In this document: positions 1 to 12,400 of the stretch, in pieces
Layout of the letters: every line of letters begins with the position of its first letter
Numbering within the stretch: position 1 is the stretch's first letter
Origin: Tethya wilhelma
Taxonomy: Eukaryota; Porifera; Demospongiae; Tethyida; Tethyidae
DNA length: 64,000 bases
Direction: 5' to 3'
Assembly: GCA_964030475.1 (NCBI GenBank)
Contig: CAXIPT010000003.1
Location: forward strand, 4,948,706-5,012,705
Notes under the pieces: model-generated
What the model was told of the DNA's origin: nothing
Databases searched by the model: none
Seen by the model: the letters and a program-made list of their open reading frames with translations, nothing else
Translations under genes and position numbers: made by a program

Positions 1-54
1 TTGCTCAACGTACGCAGCGCAAGACGTGTCCCCGGGAGAACCTTCAAAAGATGA

Positions 55-73
55 CCAATCAGAGCAGGCCAGC
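55..73 (+). promoter_or_regulatory. ERSE-like element upstream of HSP90B1
   Basis: A CCAAT box at 55-59 is followed, after exactly nine bases, by CCAGC at 69-73. The known ER-stress response element is CCAAT-N9-CCACG, so the spacing fits and three of five bases of the second half match. An ACGTG core at 24-28 and a CACGTG E-box near 85-90 lie close by. ERSEs drive GRP94-type genes in vertebrates through NF-Y and ATF6/XBP1. The position about 130 bp before the HSP90B1 start codon makes that role plausible, but it is inferred. Confidence 0.35.
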
Positions 74-200
74 ACCAAAGTAAACACGTGTCTAACGTTT
101 TTAAGGGAACGTTCTGCATCCTGGAGCAACTATCTCAGAGTTGATTGATCAAAAGGGGGTGTATTCGTCAAGATATTCTCCGATCGGTTTGTGTGTAGCT

Positions 201-2734
201 ATGAAGCGAGCTCTACTGTTGGTAGCTTTGGTTGGATTGCTGTGTGCAACAAGTACGTGTACTATGTACTGACCACTAAGTACTTGTAATATGACTACTG
301 TAAACTACCTCATTATGATCTGCTTGAGAAACACTTGAATTGTTTTGTTAGAGATTCATTGTCTCATTGTCTCATCTGCTCCAACAGCATGCATAGCACA
401 GGAAGAAGAAGAAGAGGAACTAGCAGTTCCAGCTGTTGATGATGACTTGGGTGCTAGTCGAGAGGGATCGAGAACTGATGCAGAAGCTGTTGAGAGGTGT
501 GTTAAGTGTGTGTGTGTGTGTGTGCATCAAAAGATAATGAGCTGATAGGATTGCATGCATGCCTACTTTGCATGTACACACACTCATTTCAGTTTCACCA
601 TTGCAAATTGTACATAGCTTAAGCCCATAGCTTGCACGGTTACGTATTGCTACTTGCAGAATTTTATGTAAATAACTGATTATCGCTACATTATATTCAA
701 AATATTTCTCCGTTTTTCTGTCCCTCCTTTGCTTTTTAGAGAGGAAGAAGCGATCAAACTTGATGGACTGAGTGTGGCGGAGATCAAACAGCTACGAGAG
801 CAAGCCGAGAAGTTTGCATTCCAAGCTGAAGTGAACCGGATGATGAAACTCATCATAAACTCATTGTACCGAAACAAAGAGGTAGGTGTTGCTGCATTAA
901 CTACAGGGGAACACGAATCATTACTGATCATTTGTATAAAACACGGATATGGACACATAGTTGTGTTTAGTTAATCTTCCTTTTTTTTGTAACGCCTACA
1001 CAAGGAAGTGTATACATACATGCACTGACTGCCTACACTCGCATGCACACGAAACAAACAGATCTTCCTTAGGGAGCTCATTTCCAATGCTTCTGACGCT
1101 TTGGACAAGATCCGCTTCCTCTCTCTGACAGACAAGGCTGCTCTTAGTGCAACGGAAGAACTCTCCATCAAGATCAAAGCCGATAAGGAGAGCAATGCTC
1201 TTCACATCACTGACACTGGCATTGGTAAGACTCCATCGTTTGACACAGCTGTAGTGTCTCATTGAGTGTGCGATTTTTCTACGTGGTGCAGGTATGACAA
1301 GACGTGACTTGGAGATGAATCTTGGTACAATAGCCAAGTCAGGAACAACAGAATTCTTTGAGAAATTAGAAGCAGCTAGTGATACCACTGCCAGTGATTT
1401 GATTGGACAGTTTGGTGTTGGTTTCTATTCCTCATTCCTTGGTAGGTTTGCAAATTTTACCTTTACTGAAATCCTAACAAGTGAATGGAACTACCCTTTA
1501 CCAAACAACCCATTTCAGTTGCTGATACTGTTGTTGTGACGTCGAAGCATAATGATGATGAGCAGTACATCTGGGAGTCGAATGCCAGCGAATTCTCGAT
1601 TGCACGTGACCCAAGAGGAGCCACTCTGAAACGAGGAACCACAGTGACCCTGTTCCTGAAGGAAGAGGCTCAAGAATTCCTCGATCCACTCACTCTGAGA
1701 AGCTTGGTGGAGAAGTACAGTCAGTTCATCAACTTCCCCATCTACCTGTGGGAGAGCAAAGTATGTGGGAATTTTTAGTACCTATAAGTGTGGTGCTTGG
1801 AGGGAAACATTTGATTATGCATAGTTCATTAATTGTGGTTTTGCTGCATTTGTGTGTGTGTAGACGGAGACTGTGGAGGAGCCTATCGATGAAGAGGAAG
1901 AGGCTGCAGAGGAGGAAGAAAAGGAAGACACTGATGATGAAGACGATGCAACTGTCGAAGAAGAGGAAGAAAAACCCAAGACTAAGACAGTGAGTTAACT
2001 ACATTACATCACTATGACATCATCAAAATACAGCACCAGGCATTTATATAACCACTCTATATCCAGGTGGAGAAGACTACTTGGGATTGGGTGCTTGTAA
2101 ACGACACTAAACCAATTTGGCTGAGAAGGTATTAAAGATAAACTCTTGTTCAAGCTCTTTAAGAACCTTAACCATGCCATGTGATTCTTGTGTGACTTTG
2201 CAGTCCTAAAGATGTAGATGACGACGAGTACAACAGCTTCTACAAGCTCTTTAGCAAAGATTCTACAGAACCATTGGCAAAAATCCACTTCACAGCTGAA
2301 GGAGAAGTCACCTTCAAAGCCATCTTGTTTGTACCATCTGTAAGCTTTAAAAAATGCAATTGTTACAGTCTTATCATAATCCAGTTGCCTATATTTCCCC
2401 CTAGTCTGCCCCCGGTGATATGTTCACCAACTATGCTCGTCAATCTGATAAGATCAAGCTGTATGTGAGACGAGTTTTCATCACCGATAACTTTGAAGAC
2501 ATGATGCCCAAGTACTTGAGCTTTGTTCGAGGAGTTGTAAGTTGTGTTTGTACGTGTATGTTGGTGGGTAGCAGGAGGGGACTACACTAGGTGGGTGGGT
2601 GGGTGTATTCATGATGGAAGTGGGTGGGTTTCTGACACAAAGAGGTGGATGCATGGACTATCTCTTGGGTGTGTTTGAAATTATTGAGATTATAATGCAC
2701 ACGTGAATTTCATTTACTGATTTTTCCCTCCCAC

Positions 2735-2791
<57 letters not shown>

Positions 2792-4563
2792 GTCGATTCA
2801 GATGACCTTCCTCTTAACGTGTCACGTGAGATGCTCCAGCAGCACAAGCTGTTGAAGGTTATCAAGAAAAAACTGGTCAGAAAGGCCCTCGACATGATGA
2901 AGAAGCTCTCTGCTGAGGATTATGAAAAATTCTGGAAGGAGTTTGGCACCAACATCAAGCTGGGAGTGATCGAGGATCCACCAAACAAGTCAAGACTGGC
3001 TAAGCTATTGAGGTGTGTGTGTGTACAACAAATATTACATTTGTTTTTGTAGTGTGCAAGGACAAGAATGGACCAGTATTCACAATAAATATCCTTTCTA
3101 TTTCAGATTCCAGTCCAGCAATGACTCAAGTGGAGTCACAAGCCTTGAAAGCTACTTGGAGAGAATGAAGGACAAGCAAGAGCACATCTATTTCATGGCT
3201 GCTCCTAGCCGTGAGGAGGCCGAGGCCTCTCCATTTGTAGAACGACTTCTCAGGAAGGGATACGAAGTACTCTACTTGGTAGATCCTGTTGATGAGTACT
3301 GCCTTCAGGTGAGTGTTGATACGTGTTGATATGTCATTGAATACATCACTTATTAATTTGATTCTTATAATTACAGGGGCTCCCAGAGTTTGAGGGTAAG
3401 AAGTTCCAGAATGTGGCCAAGGAAGGTTTGGAGTTCAGCGATGAAGGTGAAGATGCTAAGGAAAGGATGGAGGAGCTCTCTGAGTCCTACAAACCCCTCA
3501 CTACCTGGCTCAAGGATGAAGCTCTCTCAGAGCTGATCGACAAGGCTGTCGTCTCTAACAGACTCTCAGACTCTCCATGTGCACTTGTGGCAAGCCAATA
3601 TGGATGGTTAGTGGAAGAAAGAGTCTTTTCTTTCAAGCTCTTTTATTGTTGATTTTTGCTATATATAAATTTTATTTAGGTCTGGAAACATGGAACGTAT
3701 CATGCAAGCTCAAGCATACGCTCAAGGAAAAGAAACCAGGTATAACAAAGTGCATGTGATTCACTTCATTTGTGTAGCTATAATAATTTTGAACTTTTCT
3801 CATCTTGCTTATTGCTCTTCACCTGGCCTTCAGCTTCTATGGCAGCCAAAAGAAGACTCTGGAGATCAACCCCCGTCATCCTCTCATCAAGGAGCTCCTT
3901 CGTAGAGTGGAGAGTGAAGAGCAGGATGAAACAACCTCTGATCTTGCGAGGGTTTTGTACGAGACGGCCGTCTTGAGGTCTGGCTATGCTTTGAAGGACT
4001 CGGCTGACTTTGCTGGTAGGATCGAAAGAATGCTACGATTGAGTTTGGATGTGGATCTCACCGCAGAGGTAGGTACACACACACTCACACACCAAGTCTT
4101 GTAGCTTGCAAAAGTACTGTATAATCAATAATAATTATGAATTAAAAAAAAATAAATAAATAAATAAATAAATAAAAAATCCACATTTGCAAATGACGAC
4201 CCTTTACCTTTCAGACGGAACAGGAAGTGTTTGATGTGGATGAGGATGAGGAGGAAGAGGATGAGGAAGAAGTGGAATATGAAGATGAAGAAGATGGAGA
4301 CGAGACTGATGAGAGTAAGCTCCTTTATAATGTCATTGGCATATTACAACAGCCAGCTGATGGAGTTTTGAATTTTTTTTCTCTATTTGTAGGTGACATA
4401 GAAGAGGCGGAGTCACCTTCAGAAGAACCATTAGAGGAACCAGTCAGTGACACTACACCCCATACACACAGCATGCTATTGACATGTGCAACTATATATG
4501 TACACACACACACACACACACTTGCAGGCTGAGGAAGAATCAGCTCCTAAAGATGAGTTATAG
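201..4563 (+). CDS. HSP90B1: Endoplasmin / GRP94, ER HSP90 chaperone
   Basis: ER-lumen ATP-dependent chaperone of the HSP90 family that folds secreted and membrane proteins. Eighteen exons, all GT-AG and phase-consistent: 201-252, 388-496, 740-881, 1062-1224, 1292-1441, 1519-1760, 1864-1989, 2067-2128, 2204-2339, 2405-2536, 2792-3012, 3107-3308, 3377-3606, 3680-3739, 3834-4068, 4215-4314, 4393-4442, 4528-4563. They total 2448 nt, or 815 residues (human about 803). The N-terminus is a hydrophobic signal peptide ([15 protein letters not shown]). The GRP94 pre-N motif [11 protein letters not shown] follows, then the GHKL ATPase landmarks [22 protein letters not shown] and GVGFYSSFL. Next come a charged acidic linker (exon 7), the middle domain ([14 protein letters not shown]) and a Glu/Asp-rich tail. 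It ends in KDEL, the ER-retrieval signal. The start is the first ATG of the signal peptide. It converges on LAMTOR5, 289 bp away. Confidence 0.97.
2738..2790 (+). repeat. (CT)n microsatellite forming a splice acceptor
   Basis: A perfect CT run of about 50 bases ends directly in CAG before HSP90B1 exon 11 (2792). It serves as the polypyrimidine tract of that intron. Confidence 0.9.
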
Positions 4564-4852
4564 AGAGAACACCGAAGAAGGCATAATTTATATGTACACT
4601 CTGTCATAGGTTCAATTATAGGACAATGTTTATAGTAATTTGTATCATAGCATTGTTTTTGAGCAAATAGCAATAACGTTTGTTTTAGTATTATTGCTAA
4701 TTGACAGTGGAAATTAAGGGTAAAAAGGCTAGACCCCTTTCAATCACACACGACAAAAATAATACATAACACTCGCATGATGGATATAGCATAGCATAAT
4801 ATTAATAATGGTGTACCAGTTCAAGCAAAAAAAAAAAAAAGAGAGAAATCCA

Positions 4853-5360
4853 CTATATTTTGTGAATGGCTAATGTAGAGTTTCCATGGTTTCGAATGAG
4901 AACACTCCTAGCAAGAATAGTGAGGAAAAAGAGGTTATACCACAGATCGACACTACACACAAATTAGGCCATGAAACATGGCTACTTGTACTCCCAACTC
5001 TCAACTGGCTTCACCACTTACCCTGCATCAAACTCTACCACCACTACTGGCTTATCATCTGGTCCTGAGCTCTGCAGCTGAGCAGCTTTAGCAGCCAGTC
5101 CAGTGACTAACCCTGATGAATCATCCTTGAGAGTTCCTTGGGCTACATAAAAAGCACAAGCTTATGTTTGTAGTTTGCTGTCTGCCAAATTATATGGCCT
5201 ACCTGATAAAGCTAGTCCCTGTTTATCTGTACACAGCACACCAGTAACTCCTGGTTGAGCCATACTGAGGAGTACAAAAACAAAATAATTCATTGCCATT
5301 AAATTTTTTTAAGGTCTGCACTCACATTTCGTTCATTTGCGTTTCCAATGGAACCTCCAT
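4853..5360 (-). CDS. LAMTOR5: Ragulator subunit LAMTOR5 (HBXIP, roadblock fold)
   Basis: Small roadblock-fold subunit of the lysosomal Ragulator complex, which anchors Rag GTPases and mTORC1. Four exons on the minus strand: 5326-5360, 5203-5264, 5022-5142 and 4853-4907. They total 273 nt, or 90 residues (human 91). The phases join cleanly. The N-terminus MEVPLETQMNEIM aligns position by position with the human start, and the core GVTGVLCTDKQGLALS is the family signature. The last exon encodes GSVLIRNHGNSTLAIHKI, equivalent to the human NIMIQKHDGITVAVHK end. The start is the ATG at 5360. An open stretch upstream of it lacks an ATG. It diverges from RAD54L2 with 198 bp between start codons. Confidence 0.9.
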
Positions 5361-5558
5361 CTCTTTGACTTCTCTTTCCACAAGCCCTTTCAAAAATTTC
5401 TAAGGTCACATTACTTTCTCTTAATTAGAACAAACTGAACGTCACATGACTACGCTGACCAATCGTCTTAGAGAATGGTAACCAAAACGTGCTGACTCAG
5501 CACACTGCCCACATGTCGCAACCATTCAGCATGTGCGTGTGTTTCAACACGAGTAAAC
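5361..5558. promoter_or_regulatory. Shared divergent promoter region LAMTOR5 / RAD54L2
   Basis: Only 198 bp separate the two divergent start codons, so both 5' UTRs and core promoters must lie here or overlap coding sequence. A CCAAT box (gaccaatcg, about 5458-5466) sits near the middle, and no clear TATA box is visible. A bidirectional promoter is inferred from geometry. Confidence 0.5.
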
Positions 5559-7790
5559 ATGTACAGCATGGATGATGATATTGACTCGCAAGTGGAGGAA
5601 TTTGACAGTACATCGAGCAGCAGCAGCAGCAGTAGTAGCAGTGAGAGCTCCAGCGGCGGCGAGGGAGAGAGCTCGTGCGATGCTGGAGAGAGTGAAGTGA
5701 ATGAATCTCAGGAAGATGATGAAGAAAGAGGGCAGCCACCCAGTGCGAAACATCACAGCTCAGGTATGGCTGGTAAGAGAAGGAAGAGGTATCGCAAGAG
5801 GAAAGTGCCTGGGCTGCGTAAAAAGTTGAGAACACACTTGGACTCGATCGATGAGTTGAATCCTGAGGCTCTCAATGCACAGAGTGCTGAACTGGAGAGA
5901 ATCAGACGACTGAGACTCCAGCAGTCTCTGCTCGGAGGGTCTGAACCCGCCGGTACTAGTAGTAGCAACATGCAAAATCAAAGCACAGGTTTTTTGAGCA
6001 AGTCTCCACCTCTATTGCCGGCTAGGCATCCAAGTGGGAGTGCTCTAAATAGAGAGAGCAGCAGTCCCGAACTGGTCGTTGTTCAGGCAGAAAAGCCGAA
6101 AAATGACTTAATTGCTGAAGCTGATGCCATTATAATCGACAGTGAATCGTCTGATTCTGATTCTGCCTCAAGGAATGTCCCAGTGGCAGCTGCCCATAGC
6201 AAGATGGAGAGCAGACAGCCAGCCTCATCATCGTCCAGTGGACCAACTGGAGCAAAACAGCAGACGAAAGTTCTTCACAGTAAGTACGATGCATATGAGC
6301 CACGTTCTGATGGACGTATCCTAGTGAATGTTGGACATCCACCTGGTGAGAAGGACATCTTCCTAGCACCACAGATTGCACGCGTCATCAAACCACATCA
6401 GGTATCAGTGTGGGCAAATAATATGATGATCTCAATAGCACCTAAACAGGGTTCACATGTACTACTGAATTATAAAGTTTGTTGTTGTTTTTTTAAAATT
6501 CGGTCTCATTCCTAGTAATCCCCTTTACAGAGAGGAAGGAGAGAATTAGTGAACTAGAGACCAACTCTCTATTGTTTACTTGTTGTGTCTCTACACACAG
6601 TTTGTGTTTGTGCACAAGTTAGTAGGAGTGTTGTACCTTCTTCCTTTTTGTAGGTTGGAGGCGTCCGTTTCCTTTACGACAACATTATTGAGTCTACGTC
6701 ACGGTTCAGCAGTTCTCCGGGGTTTGGTTGCATTCTTGCTCACTCCATGGGATTGGGGAAGACCCTGCAAGTGATTAGTTTTATCGAACTCATGTTTCGC
6801 TGCACACCGACACGTCACGTACTTTGTGTGGTACCCGTTAATACCTTGCAAAACTGGATTAACGAGTTTGACAGGTGGATTCCAACGCCGCAACAGCTGA
6901 GCACGTCACAAGCTGAAACAACACCGAGAAGTTTTAAACTGTCTGTGCTGAGTGAAACGGCTCGTAGCATGGATGCTAGGCTACATGTAAGTAGGGTCTG
7001 TTGTTACACATGCTTGCAGGTGGATTTTTTTGTGTGTGTGTGTGTTTTCCCATCAAAATATAGATAATCAAGAATTGGCGGACAGTTGGAGGTGTGCTAC
7101 TGATCGGTTATGAAATGTTTCGTCTTCTTTCTCTCTCGGTTCCTTCTCTGGGAGGTAACAAGATGGCCACCAAGAAGAAGAAGACAGTGGCCATTCAACC
7201 TCTTCCCTCGGGAGGGACCATTGACCTTGAGGAGACTGAGAAGGAGATGGAAGCACTGATAGGTGAGGGGATGAGAGAGAGTGGAGAGACACCAATCAAT
7301 CACTCTTGTTATGAAGTTTTCTAAGAAACAGCAGATGTATTTGTGCACATGTTCAGGATCAGATCATTGCTTGTTGGCAGTAGAAATGCACCCATTATTA
7401 TAAGTATGGAGGTGGTACACACGTGTGATGTGATCCACCATTTGTCTTCTTTATGCATGCAGCCATTCAGCAGGCACTGTGCAGTCCTGGTCCTGACCTG
7501 GTGGTGTGTGATGAGGGTCATCGAATAAAGAACGACTATTCTAACATTTCACAGTCGTTGAAGAAGATCTCCACAAGGTAGGTAGCTACATATCTATGGA
7601 GAACACAGCTCAGGGAATGAAGCTTTACAAGCAGCTGTCTGTCTGTTGTCTGTTCATTACTTGTTTATGTGCATATACAAACTTTACTCATGGCACCCAC
7701 TTCTGTAGTTGTCACATCATCATGTACTCTGACTACCTTTTTTTCTCTTTCATTATTCATGACCTTTCACGGGAACTTTGTGTGTTTGTT

Positions 7791-7847
<57 letters not shown>

Positions 7848-9413
7848 GCGCCGCATAGTAATGACTGGCTACCCCCTTCAAAACAACCTCATTGAGTACT
7901 GGTGCATGGTGGACTTTGTCCGTCCCAAGTATCTAGGGACGAAGCAAGAGTTTGCCGATCTCTTTGAGAGGCCCATCACCAATGGCCAGTGTGTGGACAG
8001 CACTCCAGTGGTGAGGGATGAACGGTTTGATGTTGTAGCTGTGACGATACCTGGTCACATGTAGTAATGTTGTGTGTGTGTGTGTGTGTGTGTGTGTGCA
8101 TTACAGGATGTACGGCTAATGAGATATCGCTCTCATGTGTTGCACAAACTCTTGGAGGGATTTGTTCTTCGTAGGGGTCATGAAATTCTGAAAACTACTC
8201 TCCCCCCAAAGTTTGAGCATGTCTTGTTCATCAGGCCTTCTGATGTCCAAGCTGTGCTCTACAACTATAACATGAGTCTCATTGAGAACAGCACCGGAGC
8301 CTCTGCCACTGCAGGCCCTCTCAAAGCCTTCGCCGTCTGCAGTAAGGTGAGCAACCTGAGGAAAGACGGGGGGGGGTTAGTCTCGTTTCCTGGCTCCTTC
8401 CTCTCGGATAATACAGAAGGGAATTTTTTTGCAAAAAAAACTAAGGGAGAGGCCTGGGATTGAGGCTAGGAGGGGGGAAGAGATTTAGTGCTAGTCCACA
8501 TGTAGAATGTAGTGGACACAATCCATCTTCAAGGCACGATCATTGAGCAACTAGTCAGTCTTTTTGTTTGTTTGTTGTTTGTTTTGATAGCAGAGCTTGT
8601 CAAGTTTCCTATATACGATATCTGTGATTGATGTACATACATACCCCGTAGATCTGGAATCACCCTGATGTGTACTTCCACGAGGCAGCTGCTCAGAGCT
8701 CCAAGCGAGAATCACCGGTATGTTGTTTAAAGTTCTAGCAATAAACTACATATGTGTGCTGGTGTACATTTAATTGGTGTTTGGTGTGAATGACGCAAAG
8801 CTGTATATTTCTGTTGTGATGTCTAGACCTCTTGGCTCACTGAAGCTGGGCTGCCAAAGTCATTGTTATCGAAAGGAAGTGATCCCACATCTGGGTGTAA
8901 GATTGAATGGGTGAGTGTCACCTCAGAGTATGTTCAGAAACATATGCTGCCACACACACACACACGCACACACATTGTACATTTTTTTCCCATTATCTCA
9001 TATTGTATGCACGTATGTATGTATCCATACATGTACACATATAACTGTGCAGCCATCAACTCAGCTCCCCAGCTATCAACCTGGCTTGCTTCAGAACAGT
9101 CCCAAGATGACCATCCTCATGGAGCTAGTGGACCGCTCTGTCCAACAGGGAGACAAAATACTCATATTTAGGTAGTCTCAATTCTTGTAGTCCAATATGC
9201 ACACACACACACACACATGAATATATAAACAGTGAAATTCAATAATTTCTCCATTTCCTTTTGTCAGTCAAACTCTCTCCACCCTGACCTATGTTGAGAA
9301 ATTGTTGTCTCAGCGTCTTATTCCCATTCCACTTGCTATGGATCAGAATGGGGCAGTCCAGTACTCCGATTCCAAGTGGACCAGGACAAAGAACTACTAT
9401 AGTAAGTACACCA

Positions 9414-9476
<63 letters not shown>

Positions 9477-12400
9477 NNNNNNNNNNNNNNNNNNNNNNNN
9501 NNNNNNNNNNNNNNNNNNNNNNNNNNNNNNNNNNNNNNNNNNNNNNNNNNNNNNNNNNNNNNNNNNNNNNNNNNNNNNNNNNNNNNNNNNNNNNNNNNNN
9601 NNNNNNNNNNNNNNNNNNNNNNNNNNNNNNNNNNNGTGTGTGTGTGTGTGTGTGCCATATTGCTATGACATTGGTGTTATGTGGTGACCCTGTAGGGTTG
9701 GATGGAAGCACCAACAGCCTAGAACGAGATAAACTCATCAACTACTTCAACTCTCCCAAGAATCAAGACTGTTGGGTCTTCCTCTTGTCCACAAAGTAGG
9801 TTGCAACGCAAGAAAACATCGATTCATAAGAATCTGTGGAGTGTGCTACATAGAGATTTTCCATTTATTATATACCATAGTGGGTAAATTTGGCGAATTG
9901 GCAAATTATTCTGCAAATTGCCAAATTAAAAACCAAACGGTTTAATACACATGCACGCACGCGCATATAAACAATGCAGCATGCAGAATTAAATCATCAA
10001 ATTTAAATCGCCAATCTTGCTAAAATGCTAATTCGCCAATTTACCTGCTATATGGTACTTGAATTTAGCGATGTTTTTATGAATTACTTCATCTAAATTT
10101 CCAGGGTAATATTTTGTGTCATTCTGGTAATAGACTGTGATCTGCATCCTTCACACACACACACACCCACACACACACACACAGGGCTGGTTGTCTTGGT
10201 ATCAATCTGATCGGGGCCAATCGGGTGGTGGTGTTGGACGTCTCCTGGAACCCTTGCTACGATGCTCAGGCAGTGTGCCGGGTGTACCGCTACGGTCAGA
10301 CCAAGCCATGCTTCATCTACCGACTGGTGTGTGACGGAACCATGGAGAGGAAGATCTACGACAGACAGATCTCCAAGCAAGGAATGTCTGGTGGGTGGGT
10401 AGATGTTTCTCTAAACACTTACAACGTGTGTGTGTGTGTACATTTTTTCCAATAAAGTTTCGTGTGTGTGTGTGTGGGTCATGTTTGACCAGATGTTAGT
10501 CAAGTTTTAATTGCTTGTTTGTCTTACTGGCTTTATGTTTAGTTTTGGTTTTAGTTTTAGTCTAGGGATTTTTTTCACTTTATGCATGTTTTTTTTTCTT
10601 TCTTTTTCCTCTTGTTTCAGATCGTGTCGTGGATGAACTTCATCCTGAAAGACATCTCACATCGCAAGATATCCTCAACCTGATTTCTCCACTGGTGAGT
10701 GGGTCACAGTTGACATGCAGGATGTATTGACATCTCAAATTATTACTGCACTGTATGTCTTGATAGGCTTCTTTGCCACCTCAAAGGGATATGAAGATCT
10801 TTGCAAACGAGTATTCATTTGATCCTCTCTTAACGGAAGTCTGTAAATCCTATGGCCAACTGCTTTCCAAGGTACAGGGGCTCATTTTGAAACCTCATAT
10901 TGAATAGGGGGTTATAAATCTGACTAGTGGCTAGTGTATTCAAATTCTATTCATGGAACCTCCTCTATAGCCACACAGGATTATTTTTGATTCAAACAAT
11001 ATTATTATGTCATCTATTGTTGCATTCACTGTTGGTATATTCAGCCTCCCTTCAAGCACGAGTCCCTGCTGGTGGACAGTGAAGAGGACAGGATGACAGA
11101 AATGGAGAAGGTCATTGCTGTCAAGTCCTTTCAGCAGCACTTGAATGCCATGAAGAGCACGCCTGCTCCGGGACAGGCCTACAAGCCACCGGCTCTGGGG
11201 CAGGCCTACAAGCCACCCGTCCAAGTACAACGTCCACAACAGACACAGCATCCTCCAGCAGCCTTACCATCATTGTCAAGGTATGTGTGAAGAGACACTT
11301 GCATGAAGAGAGGGTCTCAATAAATTATGTATATTTTATTTACTCATGATCACAGAGTGCCACCCGTTCAAGTCACTCAGCAGCACTCATCGCGTTCGTT
11401 TTCTCAAACACCTGCTTTTACTCCTAACATTATGAAGAGGATAACCCCTGCAATCAGTGGCCCATCGTCTTCTAATAAACAACCGATTGAAGTCATCTGT
11501 TTGGATTCTGATGATGAGACTGACAGTAGTATCCAGACAACCAGTTCCAACATTCATGCTCAAAACCAAGCACAGAGTATCGCTAGTTTGCAACCAGCAT
11601 ACGGTAGTGTACAGCGTGTGAGTCCTCCCAGTACAATGTCCGTGTCTAGAGAACAAATGCCAGCTGCACTTTCACAAGGGACAGCCCCTTTTGGTGGTGA
11701 ACAGCATCCAGTATCCCAGCCACAAGCTGCAGCACTCCATGGGTTCATGGACAAAACTCCGATAGAATTGAACAGTTCACTCGCGCTGGGACAGAATATC
11801 TCCCAGAACCAGCCTGCTGTGACTGCGACTCACAGCGCCTCAACTCCCAGCCTAGTTTCTACACCATCTTCTTCTTGTTCCACTCTTCAGTTAAACTCAA
11901 GCTACAATAACTCCATTTGTGCAGTTGCCAGTTTCCTCCTGGCAGCTAGTAAACAAGGAATGAAACTGCCAAAGTCTTCTGAAATTGACCAAATCATGGC
12001 TGCTGCCAAAATTTTGTGCCAATCTGACAAGATTTTGAATCAAAGTGATTTCCATTTGTCTTACTCGGGAGCGCCCCAGTCTTCCACTCAGGCAAACAGT
12101 GCCGAACACTTGAACACTCTCTCAACACTGGGGTACATGAATGCAGACCAGTTCACTCTTGCCTCCAAATCCCTTCCATCCTCTCAACAGCTTCAGATAA
12201 ACTCTCATCTGACTAGTCCTTCCCCTCCACCTCTTCTTCTTCCCTCCACTAGCACACAGACCAACTCCACTACAGGTCCTCCTTTCTCTCTCACCTCTTT
12301 GCTCACGAAACCGATCGTTGTTTCTTCATCAGACGTAGTAGCCGCCAGGAGTCATTACGAAGGGCACCAAGATTTACTCTCTCCTCTCTCGGCCACGTCG

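Noticed and set aside
996..1388. 130-residue minus-strand frame
   Set aside because: Antisense to HSP90B1 exons 4-5, whose sense frame is fully accounted for.
9239..9799. Open frames of His-Thr or Val-Cys repeats around CA/GT tracts (also at 16121-16437, 35187-35390, 41760-42007 and elsewhere)
   Set aside because: They are translations of dinucleotide microsatellites, some across N bases, and carry no coding signal.
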